A DNA stretch of 64,000 bases from Propionibacteriaceae bacterium. Lineage in GTDB: Bacteria > Actinomycetota > Actinomycetes > Propionibacteriales > Propionibacteriaceae. The stretch is taken from NCBI GenBank assembly GCA_031262485.1, contig JAISHO010000005.1, positions 1 to 64,000 on the forward strand, given 5' to 3'. The notes beneath the pieces were generated by a model. The model was given only the letters and a program-made list of their open reading frames with translations. It did no database searches and had not been told where the DNA came from. Shown here piece by piece: positions 1-8,389 of the stretch (position 1 is the stretch's first letter; each line of letters opens with the position of its first letter). The translations under genes were made by a program, and so were the position numbers.

Positions 1-117
1 GCACCCGACGCGAACTCCTCAAACCACCCGCCCCAACGGCGGACAACTAGAAACACAACCAGAAGAGGGGTCAAAATTCACCGACGCAAAAGGGTCAAAA
101 TTCAGCCGTCGTTGACA
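1..117 (+). mobile_element. Right end of an IS21-like insertion sequence
   Basis: The 13-base word GGGTCAAAATTCA occurs at 68-80 and again at 92-104, and the segment stops at 117 with GTTGACA, so read inward the end is TGTCAACG. Tandem repeats next to a TG...CA terminus about 70 bases after the last gene are typical of IS21-family ends downstream of istB. A short open frame runs from 3 to a TAG at 48-50 and may be the tail of that gene, but it is too short to identify. The body of the element lies outside the window. The family is inferred from end structure only. Confidence 0.6.
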
Positions 118-135
118 GATGGCTCCCCGCGCCAT
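118..135 (-). pseudogene. First six codons of a toxin-like partner gene, cut by the IS end
   Basis: An ATG at 135-133 follows the antitoxin stop codon (138-136) with no gap, the usual coupling of antitoxin and toxin genes. It reads six codons (M-A-R-G-A-I) and then meets the IS21-like terminus at 117. The natural reading is a PIN/VapC- or MazF-type toxin gene disrupted by the insertion. The toxin family is inferred from the AbrB partner, since no toxin domain remains. Confidence 0.45.
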
Positions 136-381
136 TCAGAGCCTCGGGGGGCGTGTGTCGAACGCGGCGGTGGCGTCGAGGAGGGGTGGCGTTCCCGGGA
201 TGATCCAGGTGGACGCTTTGGCGGCGATCTGCTGCATCGTCAAGGACGGTCGGAGTGTGATCTGGCCCGTCTCAGGGTCGAAATCGACGAGGAGACGGTC
301 GCCGGCCGCTAGGCCCGCCCGTTTGCGAATCTCGGCCGGGATGACGACCTGCCCCCGGGTCGAGATCGTGGTGGTTGACAT
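136..381 (-). CDS. AbrB/SpoVT-type antitoxin (VapB/MazE-like)
   Basis: This 81-residue protein begins with the classic swapped-hairpin AbrB DNA-binding fold: T-I-S-T-R-G-Q-V-V-I-P-A-E-I-R-K-R-A-G-L, then G-D and an I-T-L-R-P strand. Such proteins bind their own promoter and, as VapB/MazE antitoxins, neutralise a toxin encoded immediately downstream. An AAGGAGGT ribosome site lies about 5 bases before the ATG. The C-terminal 30 residues would be the toxin-binding tail. The adjacent toxin start is interrupted by an IS end, so this looks like an orphaned antitoxin. A free-standing AbrB regulator is the alternative. Confidence 0.8.
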   Translation of the reverse strand: MSTTTISTRGQVVIPAEIRKRAGLAAGDRLLVDFDPETGQITLRPSLTMQQIAAKASTWIIPGTPPLLDATAAFDTRPPRL

Positions 382-631
382 AACTTACCTCCTTGTAATC
401 ATCTTACTATGATCGCCGAATAAGTCATTCCAGGGAGAGACTGAACGAACGTCGCCACCTCCGTGGTTCCGCCACGAGCCCATCCCGTCAAGATGCACGC
501 CGGGCAAATTTCTATTACAATTGCCACAATTTTGATCACCAGACCGGATCAGGCCTCAGCATCGTCGCTCATAGAAGCGCTTCCCTCATTCCCGTCCGCC
601 GCCCCTGATCCCAGTCCCCAAGGAGTGGACT

Positions 632-1975
632 ATGTCGCAGATAGTTCGTGGAGTTGTCGCGCGAGCCAAGGGAGCGGAGGTGAGCGTCGAGGACGTCGTC
701 GTTCCGGACCCAGGGTTGGGGGAAGCGGTCGTCAAGATCCTCACCTGTGGTGTGTGCCATACCGATCTTCACTACAAGGAGGGCGGGATCGGTGACGACT
801 ATCCGTTCCTGCTGGGCCATGAGGCCGCCGGGATCGTCGAGCGGACCGGCCAAGATGTCACGGAAGTTTTTCCTGGGGATTTCGTCGTGCTCAACTGGCG
901 GGCCGTGTGCGGTGAGTGCCGAGCCTGCCGACGGGGCCGCCCGTGGTATTGCTTCAACACGTTCAACGCCAAGCAGAAGATGACGTTGACGGACGGCACG
1001 CCGCTGACGCCCGCGCTAGGCATCGGCGCCTTCGCTGAGAAAACCCTCGTCGCGGCGGGGCAGTGCACGAAAGTCGACCCGCTCGTCCGTCCCGCGGCCG
1101 TCGGGCTGCTCGGGTGCGGCGTCATGGCTGGCATCGGCGCCGCTCTCAACACCGGCGGGGTCACCCGGGGCGATTCCGTCGTCGTCATCGGGTGCGGCGG
1201 GGTCGGCCTCGCCGCCGTGGCGGGCGCCCGGTTGGCGAGCGCGAACACGATCATCGCCGTCGACCCCGACGACGACAAGCTGAGCCGGGCGACGTACATC
1301 GGCGCCACCCATACGATCAACCCAGACAACCGGGAGGTCACCGTCTCTCCCATTCCCGGCGGGGCGCCGTTGTCGATCATCCCGGGCATCGACGGACGCG
1401 ACGTCGTCGGCTCCGTCCGGGCGTTGACGGGCGGGTTCGGCGTCGACGTCGCCATCGACGCGGTCGGCACCCCCGAGACCTGGAAGCAAGCTTTCTACGC
1501 GCGCGATTTGGCCGGCACCGTCGTCCTCGTCGGCGTCCCCACCGCAGGCATGGAACTGCCCGACATCCCCTTCCCCGACATTTTCAGCCGCGGCGGCGCC
1601 CTCAAAGCCTCGTGGTACGGCGACTGCCTGCCCAGCCGCGACATCCCCTTCCTCGTCGACCTCTACCGGCAGAAGCGGCTCGACCTCGACACCTTCATCA
1701 GCGAACTCATCCCGCTCGACGACGTCGAGGGGGCTTTCACTCGCATGAAAGAGGGCAAGGTGCTGCGCTCCGTCGTCGATATGACGATGGCGCGGCGGGT
1801 GACGGATCCGTATTCGCAACGCTTCCCCATCGTTGGATCCACCCTCGAGGACACCAGCCCTCTGTGGGAAGTGCCTAGCCAAGGATCGAAAGGGCGAGGC
1901 GAGTGGCAGGGCGTGCCGAGCGAGGCGCCCGGCGTGCGCGGACGTCACGGCATCTACGACGAAGACGACGACTAA
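632..1975 (+). CDS. mscR: S-(hydroxymethyl)mycothiol dehydrogenase (Zn alcohol dehydrogenase family)
   Basis: The product (447 aa) is a zinc-dependent medium-chain dehydrogenase of the mycothiol-dependent formaldehyde/nitrosothiol class, which oxidises S-hydroxymethylmycothiol with NAD+. Visible are catalytic zinc ligands in G-V-C-H-T-D (about residue 42) and L-G-H-E (about 63), the four-cysteine structural zinc loop beginning V-C-G-E-C-R-A-C near residue 92, the [12 protein letters not shown] segment typical of MscR, and the Rossmann motif G-C-G-G-V-G near residue 187. AAGGAG lies 6 bases before the ATG. The family is usually about 360 residues. This copy has roughly 17 extra residues before the [12 protein letters not shown] segment and a hydrophilic tail of about 60 residues after the normal V-L-R-S-V-V end. 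Role in formaldehyde or NO detoxification is inferred from the family. Confidence 0.88.
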   Translation: MSQIVRGVVARAKGAEVSVEDVVVPDPGLGEAVVKILTCGVCHTDLHYKEGGIGDDYPFLLGHEAAGIVERTGQDVTEVFPGDFVVLNWRAVCGECRACRRGRPWYCFNTFNAKQKMTLTDGTPLTPALGIGAFAEKTLVAAGQCTKVDPLVRPAAVGLLGCGVMAGIGAALNTGGVTRGDSVVVIGCGGVGLAAVAGARLASANTIIAVDPDDDKLSRATYIGATHTINPDNREVTVSPIPGGAPLSIIPGIDGRDVVGSVRALTGGFGVDVAIDAVGTPETWKQAFYARDLAGTVVLVGVPTAGMELPDIPFPDIFSRGGALKASWYGDCLPSRDIPFLVDLYRQKRLDLDTFISELIPLDDVEGAFTRMKEGKVLRSVVDMTMARRVTDPYSQRFPIVGSTLEDTSPLWEVPSQGSKGRGEWQGVPSEAPGVRGRHGIYDEDDD

Positions 1976-2100
1976 GAGCAAAGCCATCGGCATGTGGCAT
2001 TGTGGATAGGCTCTTCTGGCGGGTCGATTCCCGCTAGAGTGACGCACAAGCCCGCGTCGACGTTGATCAGTGGGCCCGCCCCGTCCCCTGAGGAGTTTCC

Positions 2101-3822
2101 ATGGTCACCGTCGCACAAAACATGATCGACACCCTCGCCGCTTGCGGCGTCAAACGGGTCTACGGCATCCCCGGCGACTCCCTCAACGGTTTCACCGACG
2201 CCCTGCGCTCATCGGGCATGGAGTGGGTGCACGTGCGCCACGAGGAGGCGGCCGCCTTCGCCGCCGGGGCGGACGCCGCGCTGACGGGGGAGGTCGCGGT
2301 CTGCGCCGGCAGCTGCGGGCCCGGCAACCTCCACTTCATCAACGGGCTCTTCGACGCCCACCGTTCCCGGGTGCCCGTCGTCGCGATCGCCGCGCACATC
2401 CCCACCTCGGAGATCGGCTCCGGCTACTTCCAAGAGACGCACCCGCAGGAATTGTTCCGTGAATGCTCGGCTTACGCTGAGTACGTCTCCTCGCCCACCC
2501 AGATGCCGCGCATCATGCGCACCGCGATCCAGACGGCGCTCGCCCAGCGCGACGTCGCCGTCGTCGTCATCCCGGGCGATGTCGCCTTGTCGGAGGCCAT
2601 CGACACGACCGTCACCGAGGTGCGCGCCCCCCACCCGCGCGTCATCCCCTCAGCCGAGGAGTTGAGCTGCGCGGCCGACTTCCTCAACAAGGGCAAGAAG
2701 GTGACGATCCTCGCCGGCGCCGGCTGCGAGAACGCCCACGAGGAGCTCATGGCCGTCGCCGACGCGCTCGCCGCCCCCATCGTCCACACCCTGCGCGGCA
2801 AGGCCTTCGTCGAGGTGGACAACCCCTTCGACGTCGGCATGACGGGCCTGCTCGGCTTCGCCTCCGGCTACCGGGCGTTGGAGAACTGCGACACCCTCCT
2901 CATGCTCGGCACCGACTTCCCCTACCGGCCCTTCCTGCCGCAGAAAGCGACCGTCGTTCAGATCGATTTGCGCGGCGAGGTGCTCGGGCGGCGCATCCCC
3001 CTCGACCTCGGGCTCGTCGGCGACGTCCGCGAATCCCTCCGTGGGCTCCTCGCCCACCTCACCCGCAAAACCGACCGCGGCCACCTCACCGACTGCCTCG
3101 ACCACTACCAGAAGACCCGCCGCAAGCTCGACGACTTGGCCACCCCCCGCCCCGACGACCAACCGATCCACCCGCAATACGTCGGCTGCCTCGTCGACCA
3201 GATCGCCAGCGACGACGCCGTCTTCATCCCCGACGTCGGCTCGCCCGTCATCTGGGCCGCCCGCTACCTCAAGATGAACGGGAAACGCCGCCTCATCGGC
3301 TCGTTCATCCACGGCTCCATGGCCAACGCGCTGCCCCAAGCCATCGGCGCCGCTAGCGCCTACCCCGGCCGCCAGATCGTCGCCCTCTCCGGCGACGGCG
3401 GCGTCTCCATGCTCCTCGGCGAACTGCTCACCCTGACGCAGAACAAACTCCCCGTCAAGATCATCGTCTTCAATAACTCCTCCCTCAACTTCGTCGAGTT
3501 GGAGATGAAGGCGAGCGGCTACGTCACTTACGCCACCGACCTGGAGAACCCCAGCCTCGCCGCCGTCGCCGACGCCGCCGGAGTCAAGGGTTACCGCGTC
3601 ACCCGCTCCGACGAGTTGGAGAACACCCTCAAAGAGGCCTTCGCCCACGACGGCCCCGCCCTCGTCGACATCGTCACCGAACGCCAAGAGCTGACGATCC
3701 CGCCGTCCGTCTCCGTCGAACAAGCCAAGGGCTTCGCGCTTTACGCCATGCGCACCCTGCTCAACGGGCGCGGGGACGAGTTGCTGGATCTGACGAAAGC
3801 GAACTTGCGTCAGGTGTTCTGA
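2101..3822 (+). CDS. poxB: ThDP-dependent pyruvate oxidase / pyruvate:quinone dehydrogenase
   Basis: The 573-residue protein has the three-domain ThDP enzyme layout. The N-terminal pyrimidine-binding domain has Y-G-I-P-G-D-S and the catalytic glutamate in R-H-E-E-A-A-A-F-A-A-G. The middle FAD/transhydrogenase-like domain begins around residue 190. The C-terminal ThDP domain has the G-D-G...N-N motif, G-D-G-G-V-S-M-L near residue 431 and F-N-N-S 25 residues later. The closest family is PoxB/Pqo, which decarboxylates pyruvate to acetate and passes electrons to FAD and menaquinone at the membrane. A GAGGAG ribosome site sits 5 bases before the ATG. It ends back to back with hipA with no spacer. 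An acetolactate synthase is less likely because the length and N-terminal motifs fit PoxB. Confidence 0.85.
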   Translation: MVTVAQNMIDTLAACGVKRVYGIPGDSLNGFTDALRSSGMEWVHVRHEEAAAFAAGADAALTGEVAVCAGSCGPGNLHFINGLFDAHRSRVPVVAIAAHIPTSEIGSGYFQETHPQELFRECSAYAEYVSSPTQMPRIMRTAIQTALAQRDVAVVVIPGDVALSEAIDTTVTEVRAPHPRVIPSAEELSCAADFLNKGKKVTILAGAGCENAHEELMAVADALAAPIVHTLRGKAFVEVDNPFDVGMTGLLGFASGYRALENCDTLLMLGTDFPYRPFLPQKATVVQIDLRGEVLGRRIPLDLGLVGDVRESLRGLLAHLTRKTDRGHLTDCLDHYQKTRRKLDDLATPRPDDQPIHPQYVGCLVDQIASDDAVFIPDVGSPVIWAARYLKMNGKRRLIGSFIHGSMANALPQAIGAASAYPGRQIVALSGDGGVSMLLGELLTLTQNKLPVKIIVFNNSSLNFVELEMKASGYVTYATDLENPSLAAVADAAGVKGYRVTRSDELENTLKEAFAHDGPALVDIVTERQELTIPPSVSVEQAKGFALYAMRTLLNGRGDELLDLTKANLRQVF

Positions 3823-5088
3823 TCAGAAACGACTGAGGATTCGCAAGCAGTTCTCCCGCATATTCGGCAGGAGGCGCGAGCGCAACTCGCTGATCCTTCC
3901 GTCCCAGTCGTCGAGGCCTTCGAACGGCTCTTTGATCGCGTCGGGGAGCCGTTCGGCCATCCAAACCACCCGGCCCACGAGCCAGTCGGGGTCGACGCCG
4001 ACCTGCTCGGCTTGGCGATTCCACTCGGTTGGCCCGATAGCGTCGCGCACATCCTCGCCGCCCACACGCATGGCGACCTTGCGCTTGTGATTGCCGATTC
4101 GCTCATGACCCAGGTCCGTGGCGACGTCGTAGAGCGGTGAGACGTGTAAGCCCCCGTCGGTGAATTGGATGGAGAAGTTGCGGGCATGGGCGTCTGGCGA
4201 GCCGACGACGACGTTGAAGACCACCTGGTCGAGGAACTCGGCCACATTCCACTCGGCTTGGGAACGCGTGGATGAGTGCTCGCGTAGCAGTTTCACCACG
4301 CTCGCTATCGATGGACCGCCGTCCTCCTCGTACTTGACCTCGGTTCCCGCAGCCATGCTCATGTCCTCTTGATGCAGCCGCGCCAAGCTACCGTCGCCCG
4401 TGGATAAGCGGTCGAAACGCGTCACGACGAGGGCTGGCTGCACGCCGAACTCGGTGTAGGCGACATCGGCGGCACGAAGCTCGAGACGGTGAGCCGCTTT
4501 CATGGAGACGTATTCAGCCAACGCTTGAGCGCGCACCCGGAAGAGGCCCGGTTTGACGATGTGCGACGTCGGCTCCGAACCCAAAGCTCGATACCACTGA
4601 CCATCGTGGCGGCGCAGAGCGAATTTCTGCTGCGCTCCGCCCAACGACCAGTGCTCACCCGGCAGAACCCAGGAGGCGTCTTCGTCCATGTCCAATTCGG
4701 CCAGACGCGCTTCCAGATCCGTGACACTCACCGATTCTAGAGATCCTTGCCGTTGTTGGACGGCCTCGATCTGGTCGGGCGTGCAGAGTTGGACGGCGCC
4801 GGCGCAGTCCATTCCGACGGCTTCCAGCAAGCTAAGCGGGTCACGAGGGTCGGCTCCGTATTCCTGGGCGATCGCGCTCAGGGCGGTCCGAGAGTCTGGC
4901 AGGAGATTCCACAGCCATGTCGTCACCGCAGCGCCCGCGTGCTGTGAGGAGGTGGACGGCAGCGAGAGCGACAGCGGCATGGGGCCCGGATCTGGGGCGT
5001 ATGTCAGGCGGATGCCGGAACGAACCCTCTCCACGTCTGCGATGTGCCGACCAGCCAAGAGCACGGCTAGTCGCGTGATGCTCGCCAT
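3823..5088 (-). CDS. hipA: HipA-family serine/threonine kinase toxin
   Basis: This is a 421-residue HipA-like kinase. It shows the N-terminal HipA subdomain, the glycine-rich nucleotide loop in W-S-L-G-G-A-Q-Q-K-F-A-L, the V-K-P-G strand, the catalytic loop G-S-P-D-A-H-A-R-N-F-S-I (Asp and Asn present) and the metal-binding S-P-L-Y-D-V. Family members phosphorylate translation factors such as GltX and cause growth arrest or persistence. The start chosen overlaps the hipB stop as TGATG, giving translational coupling. A longer in-frame extension upstream would overlap most of hipB and is rejected. All core kinase residues appear intact, so the toxin is probably active. Confidence 0.87.
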   Translation of the reverse strand: MASITRLAVLLAGRHIADVERVRSGIRLTYAPDPGPMPLSLSLPSTSSQHAGAAVTTWLWNLLPDSRTALSAIAQEYGADPRDPLSLLEAVGMDCAGAVQLCTPDQIEAVQQRQGSLESVSVTDLEARLAELDMDEDASWVLPGEHWSLGGAQQKFALRRHDGQWYRALGSEPTSHIVKPGLFRVRAQALAEYVSMKAAHRLELRAADVAYTEFGVQPALVVTRFDRLSTGDGSLARLHQEDMSMAAGTEVKYEEDGGPSIASVVKLLREHSSTRSQAEWNVAEFLDQVVFNVVVGSPDAHARNFSIQFTDGGLHVSPLYDVATDLGHERIGNHKRKVAMRVGGEDVRDAIGPTEWNRQAEQVGVDPDWLVGRVVWMAERLPDAIKEPFEGLDDWDGRISELRSRLLPNMRENCLRILSRF

Positions 5089-5312
5089 CAGGCCCCCTCG
5101 AGATCGTCGCGTAGGTACAGGCTCACGTCCAGCGCGTCGAGAACCCGCAACAGCGTGCCCAGCTCCAGACCCCGGGTCTGGGCACGCTCCAAGGAGATGA
5201 TCCACTGACGGGAGACGCCAGCTTTCTCCGCCAGAGTCGCCTGAGTCAGGCCACGACGTTGGCGTAAGCCGCGGACGTTGTTGCCGAGCTTCGTCAGGGA
5301 ACGAGAGTTCAT
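5088..5312 (-). CDS. hipB: HipB-type HTH antitoxin/repressor
   Basis: This is a 74-residue Xre-family helix-turn-helix protein (L-G-N-N-V-R-G-L-R-Q-R-R-G-L-T-Q ... A-G-V-S-R-Q-W-I-I-S-L-E-R) with the HipB-like end L-R-V-L-D-A-L-D-V-S-L. It binds DNA as a dimer, sequesters HipA and represses the operon. The frame continues 45 codons upstream of the chosen ATG, but that stretch holds the operators and has no HTH homology, so the short form is preferred. The stop codon overlaps the hipA start by one base. Confidence 0.85.
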   Translation of the reverse strand: MNSRSLTKLGNNVRGLRQRRGLTQATLAEKAGVSRQWIISLERAQTRGLELGTLLRVLDALDVSLYLRDDLEGA

Positions 5313-5326
5313 GAATTCAGGCACGG

Positions 5327-5344
5327 TGTCAGTATACGGTGACA
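5327..5344 (-). promoter_or_regulatory. hipBA operator 1
   Basis: The 18-base site has the form TGTC-N10-GACA (TGTCAGTATACGGTGACA) and lies 15 bases upstream of the hipB ATG. Together with the second site it forms a longer perfect inverted pair: TGTCAGTATA at 5327-5336 against TATACTGACA at 5362-5371. HipB autorepression is inferred from the family. Confidence 0.65.
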
Positions 5345-5353
5345 TTGTACTGA

Positions 5354-5371
5354 TGTCTACATATACTGACA
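5354..5371 (-). promoter_or_regulatory. hipBA operator 2
   Basis: This is a second TGTC-N10-GACA site, 27 bases centre to centre from operator 1. Two half-site pairs spaced like this match cooperative binding of HipB dimers or a HipBA bridge over the promoter. An intermediate GACAT-N7-ATGTC pair (5341-5357) lies between them. Confidence 0.65.
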
Positions 5372-5670
5372 TTGGCGCGATGTCTTGGCTCGACGGGGCG
5401 AGGGGTGGCTGGGGCGAGTGGTGACACCAGATCTGCATCTTCTTCAAGTGTCTCCGTAATGGGATGCGCGACCATATGAGGTGTCATGGCGCCTTGACCG
5501 TTCTGTCGATGCCACATCAACACGACGCCGCTGCGTCTGATTTAGCGACGCAATTTACGGGGTCTTGGTGGCGACGTCCCAGTCTTGCGAGCGTCGAGCG
5601 ACTCGACGACTGGTACCTGTTGGAACCGCCGTCTCTTCAACCCATGAAGGCGAAAGGAGTTGTTACTCAC

Positions 5671-5699
5671 TTGATAAAACATCTAGACTTGTTTATAGT
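5671..5699 (+). promoter_or_regulatory. Sigma-70-type promoter of the protease/lipoprotein pair
   Basis: TTGATA at 5671-5676 and TATAGT at 5694-5699 are separated by exactly 17 bases, a near-consensus housekeeping promoter about 36 bases before the chosen protease start. It is unusually consensus-like for this GC-rich genome and fits the AT-rich character of the genes it drives. Confidence 0.6.
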
Positions 5700-5734
5700 C
5701 TTGTGTAGATTGCTCTTACGTGGAGGTCATAACC

Positions 5735-6790
5735 GTGAAAGTTAAATCAATTATCTCATGCTCAAAGATGACATTATCCATGTCTCTTTTAGCTGTTGTG
5801 TCTCTAGTTTCCCAAGGCACACAGGGGATGGCCTCTTTAGGGTTAAACGGTGTGACGTCTAGTATGAGCCAGGTTGATTATCCGGTCGAGTTTTCTCCTC
5901 AGGATGATTCAGTACTGGAAGAATCTGAATCGCTCTATAGTTACCGTAGCAAGGAAAGTAAATTTTCATATTTTGGTGGAGTCCCTTATGTAACGGTGGA
6001 TGGTTTTGGGGATCCAGTAGAAATTGATATATCCAAGCTAGACCATAATGAGGGGATAGCTATAGATCCTTATTCGGGGGCTGGCGTGGGTGGGGGGAAT
6101 ATTTCTCCACAAACGATAATAGGAGTAGATGAAAGATACCAGATTCTTGATACTACAAAATATCCATACGGTGCGATCGTAAATCTAGAAAGTTCGATAA
6201 CCCGGTGTACTGGATGGATGGTATCATGGGATACGATAGTTACGGCAGCCCACTGTATGTATAGCCCGAAACTTAAAGAATACGCATCAGAGTGGAAAAT
6301 TGCTCCAGGAAGAGATGGCGACAGCTACCCATTCGGAGTGTATGACAGCTCAAATGTCACCTTCACTTATATCAATGGGAACTATATTCTCAGCGAGGGG
6401 AAGGATATTTCATCCGATTGGGGTATTATTAAGCTGAATAATAGGATTGGTGAGGTAACTGGCTGGTTCGGGGTGTTGAGTGCTGTCGATAACGATAGTG
6501 GTGGAGCGTCGCAATTAGTGAGTATAACGGGATACCCCGGCGGGGACTCTTGGGGAACTATGCTCTCTATGATGGGGTACGTAGCTCCGACTGATTCTAT
6601 GGGTCTATGCTACTCTATTGACACCATTGGTGGGCAAAGTGGCGCACCAGTTTATCTTCCATCCAAGCAGGTTATAGCAATACATACTTATGGAGTCGGC
6701 GCCCATTGCGATAATACGAATAGCGGCACTTTGATTTCCGAGTTTATTTACAACCTAATTGTATTAGTAGCGTTGAGTGATGCTTCGTAA
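5735..6790 (+). CDS. Secreted trypsin-like/V8-like serine protease
   Basis: The protein is 351 residues from a GTG preceded 8 bases upstream by GGAGG. An N-terminal signal peptide (hydrophobic M-T-L-S-M-S-L-L-A-V-V) is followed by a prosegment of about 130 residues and a chymotrypsin-fold catalytic domain. The triad is visible: His in V-T-A-A-H-C, Asp in S-S-D-W-G-I-I-K-L and Ser in I-G-G-Q-S-G-A-P-V. The I-T-G-Y-P-G-G segment and the G-Q-S-G-A-P motif resemble glutamyl endopeptidases (V8 group). Codon use is clearly AT-richer than the neighbouring genes, suggesting acquisition. The following lipoprotein gene overlaps its 3' end by 14 bases, so both are probably one transcript. The substrate is unknown; exported action is inferred. 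Confidence 0.8.
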   Translation: MKVKSIISCSKMTLSMSLLAVVSLVSQGTQGMASLGLNGVTSSMSQVDYPVEFSPQDDSVLEESESLYSYRSKESKFSYFGGVPYVTVDGFGDPVEIDISKLDHNEGIAIDPYSGAGVGGGNISPQTIIGVDERYQILDTTKYPYGAIVNLESSITRCTGWMVSWDTIVTAAHCMYSPKLKEYASEWKIAPGRDGDSYPFGVYDSSNVTFTYINGNYILSEGKDISSDWGIIKLNNRIGEVTGWFGVLSAVDNDSGGASQLVSITGYPGGDSWGTMLSMMGYVAPTDSMGLCYSIDTIGGQSGAPVYLPSKQVIAIHTYGVGAHCDNTNSGTLISEFIYNLIVLVALSDAS

Positions 6791-7220
6791 ATCCGAGTAT
6801 ACGGCGTCGATAACTTGTGGTTGTATTTCTATACTCGCATTCGCATCGGGTGGATGCGTGGCCGCTCCCGATTCTGACTCCACTGGGCCCAGTAGACCGA
6901 TGGGCCACAATTCTTCTCCCGCCCAGAGTATAAATTCTGGGGACGAGAACTCGGATAAGGGTCTATTGGAAGGTTTTGTACTTGATGAAGTGGGTGATCC
7001 TCTTGAGGGCTGCGCGATAGATCGAAGGGGAGGAGTGGATCCGGAGATCGATGTTCACACCGACTCTGCTGGTTTTTTTTCCCACTCTCTTGCTGTCGGG
7101 ACTTGGGAGATTGAAGCCTTCTGTTGGTTTGATGGAACTCAGCACAGGTCGGGTCTCTATCCCGTTGATATTATTGGCGGAGAGGCGACCTTGATTACAA
7201 TAGTGGTCGATGATGAATAA
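6777..7220 (+). CDS. Putative lipoprotein with carboxypeptidase-regulatory-like fold
   Basis: This 147-residue protein starts inside the end of the protease gene and shares its AT-rich composition. Residues 10-27 are hydrophobic and end in A-S-G-G-C, a possible lipobox, so it may be a lipid-anchored surface protein. After an S/P/G-rich linker, residues 64-147 (L-L-E-G-F-V-L-D-E-V-G-D-P-L-E-G-C ... T-D-S-A-G-F-F-S) match the beta-sandwich pattern of carboxypeptidase regulatory-like domains. The function is unknown. The shared transcript suggests a partner, docking protein or inhibitor of the protease, which is inference only. Confidence 0.6.
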   Translation: MMLRKSEYTASITCGCISILAFASGGCVAAPDSDSTGPSRPMGHNSSPAQSINSGDENSDKGLLEGFVLDEVGDPLEGCAIDRRGGVDPEIDVHTDSAGFFSHSLAVGTWEIEAFCWFDGTQHRSGLYPVDIIGGEATLITIVVDDE

Positions 7221-7250
7221 AGGCATGGTTTTCTCAAATTAGTATAGGTT

Positions 7251-8153
7251 TCAGTAATACCAAGGAAAAGCCGACCAGTCCGGCTCGCGCTTGCCGAGGA
7301 AGGCGTCGCGCCCCTCTTGGGCTTCGTCGGTCATGTAGGCCAGGCGCGTCGTCTCGCCGGCGAAGATTTGTTGGCCGATGAGGCCGTCGTCGATGGCGTT
7401 GAAGGCGTATTTGAGCATGCGGATGGCGGTGGGGGATTTGCGGCAGATGCGCTCGGCCCACAGGAGTCCTTCGCGTTCTAACTCGCCGTGGGGGACGATG
7501 GCGTTGACGACGCCCATCTCGTGGGCGCGGGCGGCGTCGTAGGTCTCGCCTAAGAAGAAGATCTCGCGGGCGAATTTCTGGCCGACTTGGCGGGCCAGGT
7601 AGGCGGAGCCGAAGCCGGCGTCGAAGCTGGCGACGTCGGCGTCGGTCTGCTTGAACTTGGCGTGCTCGCGGGAGGCGAGGGCGAGGTCGCAGACGACGGC
7701 GAGCGAGTGTCCGCCGCCGGCGGCCCAGCCGTTGACGAGGGCGATGACGGGTTTCGGCATGAAGCGGATGAGGCGCTGCGCCTCGAGGATGTGGAGGTGG
7801 CCGAAGGCGGCCCGGCTGGCGCGGTCGTCGCTGGGCGCTGAATCGTCGCGATACTCATATCCGCTGCGCCCGCGCATGCGCTGGTCGCCGCCGGAGCAGA
7901 AGGCCCAGCCGCCGTCCTTAGGGGAGGGCCCGTTGCCGGTCAAGAGAACACAGCCGACGTCGGCGCTCGTGCGCGCGTGTTCCAACGCCTGGCACAACTC
8001 GTCGACCGTCTGGGGGCGGAAGGCGTTGCGCACCTCGGGCCGGTCGAAGGCGATCCGCACCGCCGGCACATGCTTGGCCCGATGATAGGTGAGGTCGGTG
8101 AAGGAGAACCCGGGGACCTCGTCCCAGTCCTCGGCATGGAACGGTTGGCTCAT
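7251..8153 (-). CDS. menB: 1,4-dihydroxy-2-naphthoyl-CoA synthase
   Basis: This 300-residue crotonase-fold enzyme cyclises o-succinylbenzoyl-CoA in menaquinone synthesis. Diagnostic parts are the oxyanion-hole region F-C-S-G-G-D-Q, the long G-W-A-A-G-G-G-H-S-L segment, D-A-G-F-G-S-A-Y-L-A-R-Q-V-G-Q and the characteristic C-terminus F-P-W-Y-Y. Length matches the family. No other men genes are in the window. Menaquinone fits the quinone-linked PoxB and HemG encoded nearby. Confidence 0.93.
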   Translation of the reverse strand: MSQPFHAEDWDEVPGFSFTDLTYHRAKHVPAVRIAFDRPEVRNAFRPQTVDELCQALEHARTSADVGCVLLTGNGPSPKDGGWAFCSGGDQRMRGRSGYEYRDDSAPSDDRASRAAFGHLHILEAQRLIRFMPKPVIALVNGWAAGGGHSLAVVCDLALASREHAKFKQTDADVASFDAGFGSAYLARQVGQKFAREIFFLGETYDAARAHEMGVVNAIVPHGELEREGLLWAERICRKSPTAIRMLKYAFNAIDDGLIGQQIFAGETTRLAYMTDEAQEGRDAFLGKREPDWSAFPWYY

Positions 8154-8361
8154 GGGGCGACCCTATCGAGTGATGAGGGACGACGAGATGAGCTGGCCGC
8201 CTGAGCGGGGACGTTCCCTGGCAAACGACGAAAGACCCAGTGGCAGTGACGAGCTGGCCGCCTGCGCGGGAACGTTCCGTCGCGCTGAAAAGGGGACGAT
8301 CGAGGCCCCCGGTAGCCTGGGCGCGCAGTGAACCAGATCACGAATTCATCCTCAACGAACC
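8154..8361. repeat. Intergenic region with a 28-bp imperfect direct repeat
   Basis: Two copies of a 28-base word starting GAGCTGGCCGCCTG lie at 8190-8217 and 8251-8278, with a 61-base period and two mismatches. The second copy ends in the palindrome GGAACGTTCC and the first in the one-off version GGGACGTTCC. Position between menB and the ABC operon suggests a pair of operator-like sites, but no regulator is identified. Nothing else coding is seen here. Confidence 0.5.
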
Positions 8362-8389
8362 TTGAGAAGCTTTATCCAGATGGTAGAAT
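8362..8389 (+). promoter_or_regulatory. Putative promoter of the ABC/cation-efflux operon
   Basis: TTGAGA (8362-8367) and TAGAAT (8384-8389) are 16 bases apart. Transcription from here would leave a leader of about 200 bases before the GTG start of the ATPase gene. I see no riboswitch fold in that leader. Confidence 0.45.
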
